NCBI GenBank assembly: GCA_963544615.1
Contig: CAUUGB010000007.1
Span: forward strand, 1 to 40,812
DNA from: CAUUGB01 sp963544615
GTDB taxonomy: Bacteria > Patescibacteriota > Microgenomatia > UBA1400 > PJMF01
DNA length: 40,812 bases
Reading direction: 5' to 3'
Shown here: positions 14,611-22,629 of the stretch, in pieces
Layout: every line of letters starts with the position of its first letter
How positions within the stretch are numbered: position 1 is the first letter of the stretch
The notes under the pieces: generated by a model
Database searches by the model: none
What the model saw: the letters and a program-made list of their open reading frames with translations, nothing else
What the model was told of the DNA's origin: nothing
Position numbers and translations under genes: made by a program

Positions 14611-16026
14611 ATGACAAAAACAAACTGTGGTGAAATTACCCAAATTATCGGTCCTGTGGTGGACGTGCTGTTTCCCCTTGAAGAACTGCCAGCAATTTAT
14701 GATGCTTTGGAATTAATTCGAGATGGAGAGAAATTGATTATGGAGGTGAGTGGTCATTTGGGTGGTGGTAGAGTGCGAGCGATTGCGATGGGGAGTACTG
14801 ATGGTCTCAAACGAGGCATGCAGGTAAAAAACACCCTCAAACCTATTTGTGTGCCTGTGGGTAAAGAAAGTTTGGGGCGGATGTTTAATGTGGTAGGTGA
14901 ACCCATTGATGGGGGTAAAAGTATTAGTGAAAAAAGCCCTCGTGAACCCATTCATCGTCAGGCACCTCCATTTGCTGCCCAAAAAAATAGTATTGAAATT
15001 TTTGAAACAGGTATTAAAGTGATTGATTTAATTTGTCCTTTTATCAAAGGTGGCAAAGTAGGTTTGTTTGGGGGTGCTGGAGTGGGCAAAACTGTTTTAA
15101 TTCAGGAGTTGATTACCAATATTGCCCAAGAACATGGTGGCTATTCTGTTTTTGCTGGAGTTGGTGAGCGGACTAGAGAAGGAAATGATTTGTATCACGA
15201 GATGAGTGATACTGGAGTAATTAAAAAAACTGCCCTGGTTTTTGGACAAATGAATGAACCCCCAGGAGCTCGTTTGCGGGTAGCTTTGTCAGGATTAACC
15301 ATGGCAGAGTATTTTCGGGATCAAGAAAAAAAAGATGTACTGCTTTTTATTGATAATATTTTCCGTTTTACTCAAGCTGGTAGTGAAGTTTCGGCTCTTT
15401 TGGGTCGCATTCCTTCGGCAGTAGGTTATCAGCCTACTCTAGCTGAAGAAATGGGTCGTCTGCAAGAGCGAATTACTTCTACCAAAGATGGTTCGGTGAC
15501 TTCTGTTCAGGCGGTTTATGTGCCAGCTGACGATCTTACCGATCCTGCCCCGGCTACCACTTTTGCTCATCTTGATTCTACGGTAGTGTTAAGTCGGGCT
15601 TTAACAGAACTGGGTATTTATCCAGCAGTTGATCCTTTAGATTCAAGTTCCACCATTTTGTCTCCAGAAGTAGTAGGTAAAAAGCACTATCAAACTGCCA
15701 GAGAAGTACAAAGAATTTTACAGCGCTATAAAGATTTGCAAGATATCATTGCTATTTTAGGTATGGAAGAGCTTTCTGATGATGATAAGATTTTGGTGGC
15801 CCGAGCTCGTAAAGTGCAAAAGTTTCTCTCTCAGCCATTTTTTGTGGCGGAACAATTTACTGGCAATAAGGGTAAATACGTTAAAATTGGGGATACAGTG
15901 CGAGGCTTTGAGATGATTTTGTCTGGTGAATTAGATTATATCAATGAGCAAGATTTTTATCTTAAAGGCAGTATTGATGAGGTGATTGCTGTTGCTGGGA
16001 TAGACAAACAAAAAACCAAAGCATGA
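14611..16026 (+). CDS. atpD: ATP synthase F1 subunit beta
   Basis: The catalytic subunit, 471 aa. The P-loop is GGAGVGKTVLIQEL, the catalytic Glu lies in GVGERTREGNDLYHEM, and Walker B is DVLLFIDNIFRFTQAGSEVSALLGR. The DELSEED-like loop reads EELSDDDKILVARARK, and the family signature PAVDPLDSSS is present. It ends in TGA within an ATGA overlap with atpC, which shows TGA is a stop codon here. Confidence 0.98.
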   Translation: MTKTNCGEITQIIGPVVDVLFPLEELPAIYDALELIRDGEKLIMEVSGHLGGGRVRAIAMGSTDGLKRGMQVKNTLKPICVPVGKESLGRMFNVVGEPIDGGKSISEKSPREPIHRQAPPFAAQKNSIEIFETGIKVIDLICPFIKGGKVGLFGGAGVGKTVLIQELITNIAQEHGGYSVFAGVGERTREGNDLYHEMSDTGVIKKTALVFGQMNEPPGARLRVALSGLTMAEYFRDQEKKDVLLFIDNIFRFTQAGSEVSALLGRIPSAVGYQPTLAEEMGRLQERITSTKDGSVTSVQAVYVPADDLTDPAPATTFAHLDSTVVLSRALTELGIYPAVDPLDSSSTILSPEVVGKKHYQTAREVQRILQRYKDLQDIIAILGMEELSDDDKILVARARKVQKFLSQPFFVAEQFTGNKGKYVKIGDTVRGFEMILSGELDYINEQDFYLKGSIDEVIAVAGIDKQKTKA

Positions 16027-16460
16027 AAAAATTTACTCTTAAAGTAATCACTCCCCAAAGAGTTATTTATGATGGTCAAGTGCGAGAAGTAGTTTTGCCC
16101 ACCACAGCTGGTAATGTGGGTATTCTCGCCGATCATGTGCCCTATATGGCGCCGCTTAAGGCGGATGAGTTGGTTATTATTAAAGGAGATGAAAAAAAAG
16201 CCGACGAGCGAGAGAGTTTTGCGATTGATTTTGGTATTGCTGAATTTGTTGATAATCAGTTAACAATTTTGGTAGCTCAAGCAGCTATGCCTGATGAGAT
16301 TGATTTAGATATTAGTCAAAAAGCCAAGCAAAGAGCTCAAGAATTAATGAAGGAAAAAGTTGGTGATCGTGAAGGTTATGCGGCGGCACAAGCACTTTTA
16401 AATCGTGAAATTGCTAAAATTAAAGTGGCTAATAAATACCGCTTAAAAAAACGTGTCTAG
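16023..16460 (+). CDS. atpC: ATP synthase F1 subunit epsilon
   Basis: A 145-aa protein with the N-terminal beta-sandwich (FTLKVITPQRVIYDGQVREVVLPTTAGNVGILADHVPYMAPL), as usual for epsilon. A two-helix C-terminal domain (residues ~95-145) rich in Lys, Arg, Ala and Glu may inhibit ATP hydrolysis. It overlaps atpD by 4 bp and rarA by 8 bp, so translation of the three is probably coupled. Confidence 0.95.
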   Translation: MKKFTLKVITPQRVIYDGQVREVVLPTTAGNVGILADHVPYMAPLKADELVIIKGDEKKADERESFAIDFGIAEFVDNQLTILVAQAAMPDEIDLDISQKAKQRAQELMKEKVGDREGYAAAQALLNREIAKIKVANKYRLKKRV

Positions 16461-17667
16461 TAATTCCCCATCATTAGATTTGCCTTTAGCGGAATTGTTG
16501 CGGCCACAAAAATTAACCGATTTTGTGGGACAGTCGAGTTTGCTGGGTAAAAATTCACCGCTTAAAAAAGCTTTTACTACCGGTCAGCTTCACTCAATGA
16601 TTTTTTGGGGACCACCGGGAGTGGGTAAAACTACTCTGGCTCGTTTATTAGCCCAAACTGGTGGACGTAATTTTTACGAACTTTCAGCGACCACAGCAGG
16701 CAAAGCACAGCTTCAAGAAATTATTGCTAAAGAAGCCAAATTAGTTAACAGTTTAGAGAATTTATTATGTGGGGCAGGAGTAATTTTTTTAGATGAAATT
16801 CATCGTTTTAATAAAGCACAACAAGATTATCTCCTGCCTTTGGTAGAAAGTGGCAAAATTATTTTAATTGGAGCTACCACTGAAAATCCTAGTTTTACTA
16901 TTAATAATGCCTTGCTTTCGCGCTGTCGAGTGTATGTTTTTGCTCCTTTAGGAGAAAGCGCTCAAGCTGCTTTAATCAAAAAAGTTCTCGCTTGGTATCA
17001 GCAAAAAAAGCCTCAACTTAAAATTAGTCAATCAGCTGTTTCTTGGTTGATTAACTACGCTGCAGGTGATGCTCGGCGCTTGCTTAATATTATGCAGCAA
17101 ACTTTTTTTGCCACTGCTAGTTTTAAGCTTAGTGCTCTTAAAGACAATGTGCAGCATTTAGGTAGATATGATCGCCAGGGCGAAGAACATTATAATTGTA
17201 TTTCTGCTTTTATTAAATCAATGCGCGCTAGTGATCCTGATGCTACTTTATATTATCTGGCTCGCATGCTTGCAGCTGGAGAACAAGCTGAATTTATTGC
17301 CAGGAGAATGATTATTTTTGCTAGTGAAGATATTGGTTTGGCGGTACCTACCGCCATGGTAGTTGCCAATCAAACTTATCAAGCAGTTATTAATGTGGGT
17401 TTGCCCGAAGCGCAAATTAATTTGGCAGCCGGCGCGCTTTATTTAGCTTTATGTAAAAAATCACGCCGAGCTTATGAGGCTTATGTAGCCGCTCAAGCTG
17501 ATGTTAATGCTTACCCGGATTTAGAAATTCCTTTATTTTTACGCAATGGGGTGAGTAAGTTAATGCGTCAAGTGGGTTATGCTAAAGGGTATAATTATTA
17601 CAATCGAGAAAAAAAATCGTATTTGCCAACTAAATTAAAAGGCAGAAAATATTTACCAAAATCATAA
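16453..17667 (+). CDS. rarA: Replication-associated recombination ATPase RarA (MgsA)
   Basis: An AAA+ ATPase of the RarA/MgsA/WRNIP1 family acting at stalled replication forks. The 404-aa protein has LAELLRPQKLTDFVGQ at the start, Walker A GPPGVGKTTLARLLA, Walker B GVIFLDEIHRFNKAQQD, sensor 1 LIGATTENPSF, arginine finger LLSRCRVYVF and sensor 2 GDARRLLNIM. The C-terminal tetramerisation domain contains SIGLAVP-like EDIGLAVPTAMVVA and LALCKKSRRAYEA. The start is GTG at 16453, overlapping atpC by 8 bp, so it is co-transcribed with the ATP synthase. Confidence 0.96.
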   Translation: MSSNSPSLDLPLAELLRPQKLTDFVGQSSLLGKNSPLKKAFTTGQLHSMIFWGPPGVGKTTLARLLAQTGGRNFYELSATTAGKAQLQEIIAKEAKLVNSLENLLCGAGVIFLDEIHRFNKAQQDYLLPLVESGKIILIGATTENPSFTINNALLSRCRVYVFAPLGESAQAALIKKVLAWYQQKKPQLKISQSAVSWLINYAAGDARRLLNIMQQTFFATASFKLSALKDNVQHLGRYDRQGEEHYNCISAFIKSMRASDPDATLYYLARMLAAGEQAEFIARRMIIFASEDIGLAVPTAMVVANQTYQAVINVGLPEAQINLAAGALYLALCKKSRRAYEAYVAAQADVNAYPDLEIPLFLRNGVSKLMRQVGYAKGYNYYNREKKSYLPTKLKGRKYLPKS

Positions 17668-17668
17668 G

Positions 17669-18748
17669 ATGAAAAATTTTTTTACGGTTAACAACAAACG
17701 GGTGCACTTGCCTATTTTTTGTCCCGATGCCACTCGGGGGGTGGTGCGTTCACTCTCTCTTGATGATTTAACTACTTTAGGTGTGGCTGGGGTGATTGTT
17801 AATACTTGGCATTTGGGGCAATATCCAGGAGTGGCATTAATGCAGCACTTGGGCGGAATTAAAAAATTAATGAATTACCAGCAGTTGGTTATTTCTGATA
17901 GTGGTGGATTTCAGGTGTATTCACTTTTTCAACAGCAAGCTGACTTTGGCAAGATTACTGACGTTGGTTTGGTAACTTATACAGATAGTAAAAAGCAACA
18001 TAAAATGCTTTTTACGCCTGAAGATAGTATCGCCATGCAATTTGCTTTAGGTAGCGATATTATGATTTGTTTGGATGATTTTACTCCTCCTGGTTGCCAT
18101 GTGGGACGGGCTCAAACTAGTGTTCAGCGTACCATTGCTTGGGCTAAGCGCTGCAAATGCGAGTTTGAGCGTCAATTGCATCTTCGGGGTGATAAGCTTG
18201 CAGATAAGGCACACCGGCCACAACTTTTTGCGGTCATTCAGGGAGATAGACATTTAAAGTTGCGCCAATTTTGTGCTGAAAGCCTGCAAGAGATTGGCTT
18301 TGATGGTTACGGTCTTGGTGGTTTACCTTTTACCCCTGAGGGTAAGCTAGATGTGCCACTTTGTGAGTTTAATGCTCGTTTAACTAGTGACAATTTACCC
18401 CGTTATGCCATGGGCTTGGGTAAAGTTGCCGATATGATTGCTTTGTATCAGTTGGGTTACCAAATTTTTGATTGTGTTTTGCCTACTAGAGACGCCAGAC
18501 ATGGACGAGTTTATATTTTTAATCAGCAAAATTTAACTAATAAATATTTGCAGATTAAAAAAACTCTTTATCAAACTGACACTCGTCCACTTGATGAACA
18601 TTGCTCTTGTGCTACTTGCCGGCAACATTCTCGCGCTTATTTACATCACTTGTATAAAATTGGTGAGAGTGCTTATGCACGTTTGGCGACTATTCATAAT
18701 TTACATCAGTATTTGCAATTGATGAAGCTTTTGGGTAAACAAGCTTAA
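17669..18748 (+). CDS. tgt: tRNA-guanine transglycosylase (variant substrate loop)
   Basis: Exchanges G34 of GUN tRNAs for a queuosine precursor. The 359-aa protein has the proton acceptor Asp77 (ISDSGGFQVYS), the nucleophile Asp268 (IFDCVLPTRDARHG), Gln191 (VIQGD), and the zinc ligands C312, C314, C317 and H343 (CSCATC). The base-recognition loop usually reading GGLAVGE is GGLPFTPEG (217-225). The Cys of DECTP is Phe (LDDFTP). Those positions set the choice between preQ1 and other bases, so the accepted base may differ. The frame begins 1 bp after rarA. Confidence 0.92.
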   Translation: MKNFFTVNNKRVHLPIFCPDATRGVVRSLSLDDLTTLGVAGVIVNTWHLGQYPGVALMQHLGGIKKLMNYQQLVISDSGGFQVYSLFQQQADFGKITDVGLVTYTDSKKQHKMLFTPEDSIAMQFALGSDIMICLDDFTPPGCHVGRAQTSVQRTIAWAKRCKCEFERQLHLRGDKLADKAHRPQLFAVIQGDRHLKLRQFCAESLQEIGFDGYGLGGLPFTPEGKLDVPLCEFNARLTSDNLPRYAMGLGKVADMIALYQLGYQIFDCVLPTRDARHGRVYIFNQQNLTNKYLQIKKTLYQTDTRPLDEHCSCATCRQHSRAYLHHLYKIGESAYARLATIHNLHQYLQLMKLLGKQA

Positions 18749-18759
18749 TAGAGTACAAT
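18731..18759 (+). promoter_or_regulatory. rmuC promoter inside the 3' end of tgt
   Basis: TTGGGT (18731-18736), a 17-bp spacer and TACAAT (18754-18759) stand 6 bp before the ATG at 18766. The -35 lies in the last codons of tgt. A leaderless transcript is predicted. Confidence 0.55.
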
Positions 18760-18765
18760 GAAGTC

Positions 18766-19821
18766 ATGGAAATATTTTTGTTAGTGGGATTGGTAACTTT
18801 GGCGGTGCTGCTGACAGTTTGGAGTTATTTTTTTGTCAGTCGACAAAAAGATCAACAAACTGCAGTGGGTTTACTCAAGCAAGACTTGCAATCCCTTGAG
18901 CAAACGCTGCAGCAATTTGCTCAAGGATTAAGTCAGCGTCTAGATAGCTCTCAGGAGAGGGTTAATGCTTCACTGCGGAGTCAATTGGAAACGAGCAGCA
19001 AGCTAATTGCCGACGTGAGTGATAACTTAAGAAAGTTAAGTGAAACCAATAGTCAAGTGATTTCTATTGCCAGTGAACTTAAAGGGTTGCAAGCAGTCTT
19101 GGCAAATCCAAAACATCGGGGTGTTTTTGGGGAATTTCAGCTGGAGAACATTTTGCGCAATGTTTTGCCTCCAGGTGGATTTCAAATGCAATATCATTTT
19201 CGCAATGCTAGTATTGTGGACGCAGTGATTTTTTTAGATGGCAAAATTTTGCCAGTGGACGCTAAGTTCTCACTGGAGAATTATCAGCGCATTCTAACTG
19301 CTGCCAATAAACAAGAGAGCAAGCTTTATCAACAAAAACTGGTGGTAGATTTGAAAAAAAGAATTGAAGAAACCAGCAAATACATTTTACCAGCAGAAAA
19401 CACCATGGAATTTGCCTTAATGTTTATTCCTTCTGAATCTTTATATTATGATCTTTTAGATGGTAAACTTGCTAGCGGCAGTAGTTTGCTAGAGTATGCT
19501 TTTGTGCAGCAAAAAGTTATTATTGTCTCCCCCACCACTTTTATGGCTTATTTGCAAACTATTGTTCAAGGTTTGCGAAGTTTGCAAATTGAAAAGCAAG
19601 CACGCGAAATTCAAACTAAGGTGCAACAGTTGGGTCAGCATTTAGACAAATTTGCCATTTATTTACACAAGCTGGGTAATGCTTTGGCAACCACAGTTAA
19701 TCATTTCAATGCCGCTGGCAAACAGTTTGTTAGTATCGATCGTGATATTGTTAAAATCTCTGGTGGCAGCAGCAAGGCTGTCGCAGAGATTTTAGACAAA
19801 CCGCAAAATTTACTAGATTAA
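18766..19821 (+). CDS. rmuC: RmuC-family DNA recombination protein
   Basis: A 351-aa protein with an N-terminal membrane anchor (residues ~2-23, FLLVGLVTLAVLLTVWSYFFV) and a coiled coil (~28-115). The RmuC nuclease-like core is marked by GVFGEFQLENILRNVLPPGGFQMQYHF, IVDAVIFLDGKILPVDAKFSLENY and YILPAENTMEFALMFIPSESLYYDL. Asp, Asp-x-Lys and Glu of the PD-(D/E)xK-like fold are visible. RmuC limits DNA inversions and rearrangements in E. coli. It ends in a 4-bp convergent overlap with the next gene. Confidence 0.93.
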   Translation: MEIFLLVGLVTLAVLLTVWSYFFVSRQKDQQTAVGLLKQDLQSLEQTLQQFAQGLSQRLDSSQERVNASLRSQLETSSKLIADVSDNLRKLSETNSQVISIASELKGLQAVLANPKHRGVFGEFQLENILRNVLPPGGFQMQYHFRNASIVDAVIFLDGKILPVDAKFSLENYQRILTAANKQESKLYQQKLVVDLKKRIEETSKYILPAENTMEFALMFIPSESLYYDLLDGKLASGSSLLEYAFVQQKVIIVSPTTFMAYLQTIVQGLRSLQIEKQAREIQTKVQQLGQHLDKFAIYLHKLGNALATTVNHFNAAGKQFVSIDRDIVKISGGSSKAVAEILDKPQNLLD

Positions 19822-20798
19822 GTTAAATCTTTAGTTTTAGGAAAATGAGGTAATTTATCACCAGACAATTTTTGTCCTAAAGATTCAATTTTGAATTTAG
19901 CTTTTTCAATTTGCTCTTGTAGCGAAATTGGCTTAAATCCACTCAGGCGCGATTTTTGATTGACTTGATTTTCTACCTGGGCAACAGTGTCTAGGGTAAT
20001 TTTTTGACTACTGCTGGCAGTAGTTACATGTTGCTTCAGTTTACTTTCGTGGTTTTCTAAATTAGGACCTTGTGGTGGCATTTGTCGCTGAGCATTCATC
20101 CCATAACCCCAAGCATTAGTGGCGTTGGGAATATCGTGGATAATTTGCTGATACAGTTTGGCAAATGCTTTTTCTCCACTTAATTGTTGTCCCTCATTGG
20201 TAAAAATATTGTAATTGGCAATTAAGGTTTTTTCTAAAAAGCCATCCATCATTAAATTGGTAATTACCATGCCAGTTTTAGCTTTAAGGAGGAGAACTTG
20301 TTGCTGCATCGCATTAGCAAGCGCATGAGCCCCGCTGTCCATTTGATGTTTAATCACTAAAGCTGCCAACCAAGTGGAGCGGTCAGTGACGGGGATTTTT
20401 TCTAAGATAAAGCGGTAAGTAGCTGGAGAAATTGCTTTTTTAGCTTCTTTCACCATTAAATTGCGCTCAAGTTCCAAATAGGCAGTTGATTTCATTCCCC
20501 CACCATTTTTGGTAAAGGTCTCCATCAGTAACTTAGAAAACTTACCCAATTCTTGGCGTTCTTGCTCACTGATGCGACCTAAAAGTTCACCAGCACTAAT
20601 GTGCCAATCTTGGCCAATAGTGATGCCATTGTTAGATTTAATTTGAATAATGGGAGAAATATTAATATTGCCTAAACTGATTTTAAGTTTGCTCAAAAGT
20701 TTGGCAGCTTCTTTTAAGACTGTTTGTCCCCCCTGCTTGAGCACTGTATCAAAAAAGAATTTTTTGATTGAATTAATTTTGCTGGTATTATTTTCCAT
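19818..20798 (-). CDS. Unknown 326-aa protein (second gene of a two-gene operon)
   Basis: Not recognised. It is soluble, without signal peptide or transmembrane segment. Residues 1-35 are basic and helical, followed by a beta-like segment with NINISPIIQIKSNNGITIGQDWHISAGELLG. A helical middle (~75-220) includes SEQERQELGKFSKLLMETF and TWLAALVIKHQMDSGAHALANAMQQQ. The C-terminal ~90 residues are low-complexity and rich in Gln, Asn and Lys, probably disordered. The Shine-Dalgarno AAAGGA lies within the last codons of the upstream 94-aa gene, so the two are translationally linked. There is no membrane, nuclease or HTH motif I can name. Confidence 0.65.
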   Translation of the reverse strand: MENNTSKINSIKKFFFDTVLKQGGQTVLKEAAKLLSKLKISLGNINISPIIQIKSNNGITIGQDWHISAGELLGRISEQERQELGKFSKLLMETFTKNGGGMKSTAYLELERNLMVKEAKKAISPATYRFILEKIPVTDRSTWLAALVIKHQMDSGAHALANAMQQQVLLLKAKTGMVITNLMMDGFLEKTLIANYNIFTNEGQQLSGEKAFAKLYQQIIHDIPNATNAWGYGMNAQRQMPPQGPNLENHESKLKQHVTTASSSQKITLDTVAQVENQVNQKSRLSGFKPISLQEQIEKAKFKIESLGQKLSGDKLPHFPKTKDLT

Positions 20799-20800
20799 GA

Positions 20801-21085
20801 TTAATTTTCCTTTAAGCTTTCAGCTTGTTCATTATTAGCTAATTGACCGTAGCGGGTTTGGAACTCAATGATAGAGATAATATCGTTTAAGATAAAAATT
20901 GGCTGATTATTAACCATTTCTACTGCACCAAAATTATCAATGGTAACTTCTCTGCCATCAACACTTAAAACCACCTCTTTAGTGTTGCTGTCAATTACTT
21001 TGCCATCATCGGCAACTTCTTTATTAAATAGGGAAAGAATATAAGACTTGGTCTTATTGTCGGCGCTAAATTCGACATTGGTCAT
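20801..21085 (-). CDS. Unknown 94-aa protein (first gene of a two-gene operon)
   Basis: Not recognised. It is acidic and soluble, with a probable beta-strand core (KEVVLSVDGREVTIDNFGAVEMVNNQPIFILNDIISIIEF) and a short helical tail. The start is well supported: ATG at 21085 with Shine-Dalgarno AAAGGAGT 7 nt upstream, and a consensus promoter about 70 bp further up. The stop is 2 bp before the next gene. The small size and tight coupling suggest a partner of the 326-aa protein. Confidence 0.65.
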   Translation of the reverse strand: MTNVEFSADNKTKSYILSLFNKEVADDGKVIDSNTKEVVLSVDGREVTIDNFGAVEMVNNQPIFILNDIISIIEFQTRYGQLANNEQAESLKEN

Positions 21086-21126
21086 TATTGACTCCTTTCA
21101 AAAAATTAATTTTTGTTTTAGCAATT

Positions 21127-21144
21127 TTGTATATTTTTATACAA
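21127..21144. repeat. Perfect 7-bp inverted repeat at the 5' end of the unknown operon
   Basis: TTGTATA-TTTT-TATACAA sits just downstream of the predicted start site (~21146) of the minus-strand operon. It could be a 5' RNA hairpin or a repressor operator; it is too AT-rich to be a terminator. Confidence 0.6.
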
Positions 21145-21152
21145 TAAGATAT

Positions 21153-21180
21153 ATTATACACAGGATTAAATAGGTGTCAA
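21153..21180 (-). promoter_or_regulatory. Consensus sigma70 promoter of the unknown operon
   Basis: On the minus strand TTGACA (21175-21180), a 16-bp spacer and TATAAT (21153-21158) are both perfect hexamers, making this the best canonical promoter in the window. Confidence 0.8.
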
Positions 21181-21646
21181 GAATAAAATTATCGGCTTTA
21201 TTTTTATGATGGAATTCCACATTTTATTCGGCATTTGTTAAGGCATAATAATCGCCATATTTACTGTAGTAGTAGTGACAGTTGTAAAAAATTATTTAAC
21301 GTCCGGATATTTGTGTATGTATTTTTGTCTCTTTACTCAACTATATTTAAGTAAATTTGCTGCTAAATGCATCATATATCAAAAGTAGTATGAGTTTGAT
21401 GATGGAGTGAATACACTACATTTCTGGAAAATAAGACTTCATAAGTTAGAACCACACTATGCATGCAAATATCAAACACCGATAGATTTTATTAACAAGT
21501 ATTTTTTCCAAAAGTAGTGAACTTATACACTATTATGTCAGTTTTAGCATATAATGTACAAAAGTGCAGAGGTGACATCTTCATAGAGGTACCTATGGAA
21601 TTTATGTTGACAAATTTATATTTAGCAGAGAGATTTTGAGGTAATT
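21181..21646. other. Noncoding AT-rich region upstream of the restriction-modification genes
   Basis: No gene is visible in these 466 bp. Small dyads are present: ACTGT...ACAGT (21263-21282), AGTG-AATA-CACT (21406-21417) and TAGTG-8-CACTA (21515-21532). The 9-mer AAAAGTAGT occurs at 21381 and again at 21510, with a similar spacing to the last two dyads. A TATAAT (21550-21555) and a TTGACA (21607-21612) could start transcription of the methylase gene, but neither has a good partner hexamer. The dyads resemble operator sites; no regulator gene is next to them. Confidence 0.5.
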
Positions 21647-22618
21647 ATGATCGCTAATGTGTGGACTGCATCTCCCATCGCCACAAAGCCAGCTGGTATC
21701 AGAAGTGGACAGTTTAATCAATCTGAAGTAAACACCGTTAAACCATTTTTGAAATGGGCAGGTGGAAAAAGTCAACTCCTTAAAGAAATTGCCCGGTATT
21801 ATCCTTTTGCTGATGGTGAGATAACAAAATATGCCGAGCCATTTGTAGGCGGGGGTGCTGTTTTATTTGACATCATCAGCAAATATAATTTGCAAGCAGT
21901 TTACCTTAGCGACATTAATGCTGAACTTATTAATACTTATGGTATGATTCGTGATAACATTGATGGGTTAATTGCCAATCTTTATACTTTGCAAAATGAT
22001 TTTATTCCATTAGATAAAGATAAGCGTCGAGGGTATTACCTGCAAAAACGTGAGCGCTTTAATGTTTTAAAAGTTAATGGCAATGAAAGTGCTAAGCTGG
22101 AAAAAGCAGCATTAATGATATTTCTTAACAAAACTTGTTTCAATGGTCTTTATCGTGTCAATAAAAAAGGATGTTTTAATGTTCCTATGGGAGCATATAA
22201 AAATCCGGTGATTTGTGATGAAAACAATTTAAGAGCAGCAGCAAAAAAACTCCAGCGAGTTAATATTGTGTGTGGGGATTACACAGAGTCAGCTAACTTT
22301 ATTGATAAAAACACTTTTGTTTATTTTGATCCCCCATATAGACCGATTACCAATACAGCGAGTTTTACTGCATATACCAAAAATTCGTTTGATGATCTAG
22401 AGCAGATTGCCCTGGCTCAATTTGTTGTTGATATGCATAAAAAAGGAGCAAAGGTTGTAATTAGTAATTCCGACCCGAAAAATTCAAATACAGCAGATAA
22501 TTTTTTTGATAACATCTATGCTGCTTTTAAAATCAGACGAATTGAGGCAGTAAGAATGATAAATTGTCACGGTGAATCAAGAGGTAAAATAAAAGAATTA
22601 CTGATTTCTAATTTTTAA
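21647..22618 (+). CDS. Dam-type DNA adenine methylase of a GATC RM system (DpnM/MboA-like)
   Basis: A 323-aa class alpha N6-adenine methylase. After a ~30-residue leader come PFLKWAGGKSQLLKEI (motif X) and YAEPFVGGGAVLFDI (motif I). The region LNKTCFNGLYRVNKKGCFNVPMG is the Dam/DpnM target-recognition signature. Motif IV is VYFDPPYRP. Together these indicate GATC methylation that protects from the neighbouring endonuclease. Shine-Dalgarno GAGG precedes ATG 21647. A GATC site overlaps the start codon (21649-21652). It starts the three-gene cassette and is probably laterally acquired. Confidence 0.93.
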   Translation: MIANVWTASPIATKPAGIRSGQFNQSEVNTVKPFLKWAGGKSQLLKEIARYYPFADGEITKYAEPFVGGGAVLFDIISKYNLQAVYLSDINAELINTYGMIRDNIDGLIANLYTLQNDFIPLDKDKRRGYYLQKRERFNVLKVNGNESAKLEKAALMIFLNKTCFNGLYRVNKKGCFNVPMGAYKNPVICDENNLRAAAKKLQRVNIVCGDYTESANFIDKNTFVYFDPPYRPITNTASFTAYTKNSFDDLEQIALAQFVVDMHKKGAKVVISNSDPKNSNTADNFFDNIYAAFKIRRIEAVRMINCHGESRGKIKELLISNF

Positions 22619-22629
22619 GGAGAATATGT

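Noticed and set aside
14587..14611. Small RNA or promoter between atpG and atpD
   Set aside because: The gap is 23 bp and holds only ribosome-binding-like purine runs.
21127..21144. CRISPR or tandem-repeat array in the AT-rich region near 21.1-21.6 kb
   Set aside because: Only isolated short dyads and one repeated 9-mer; no regularly spaced repeats anywhere in the window.
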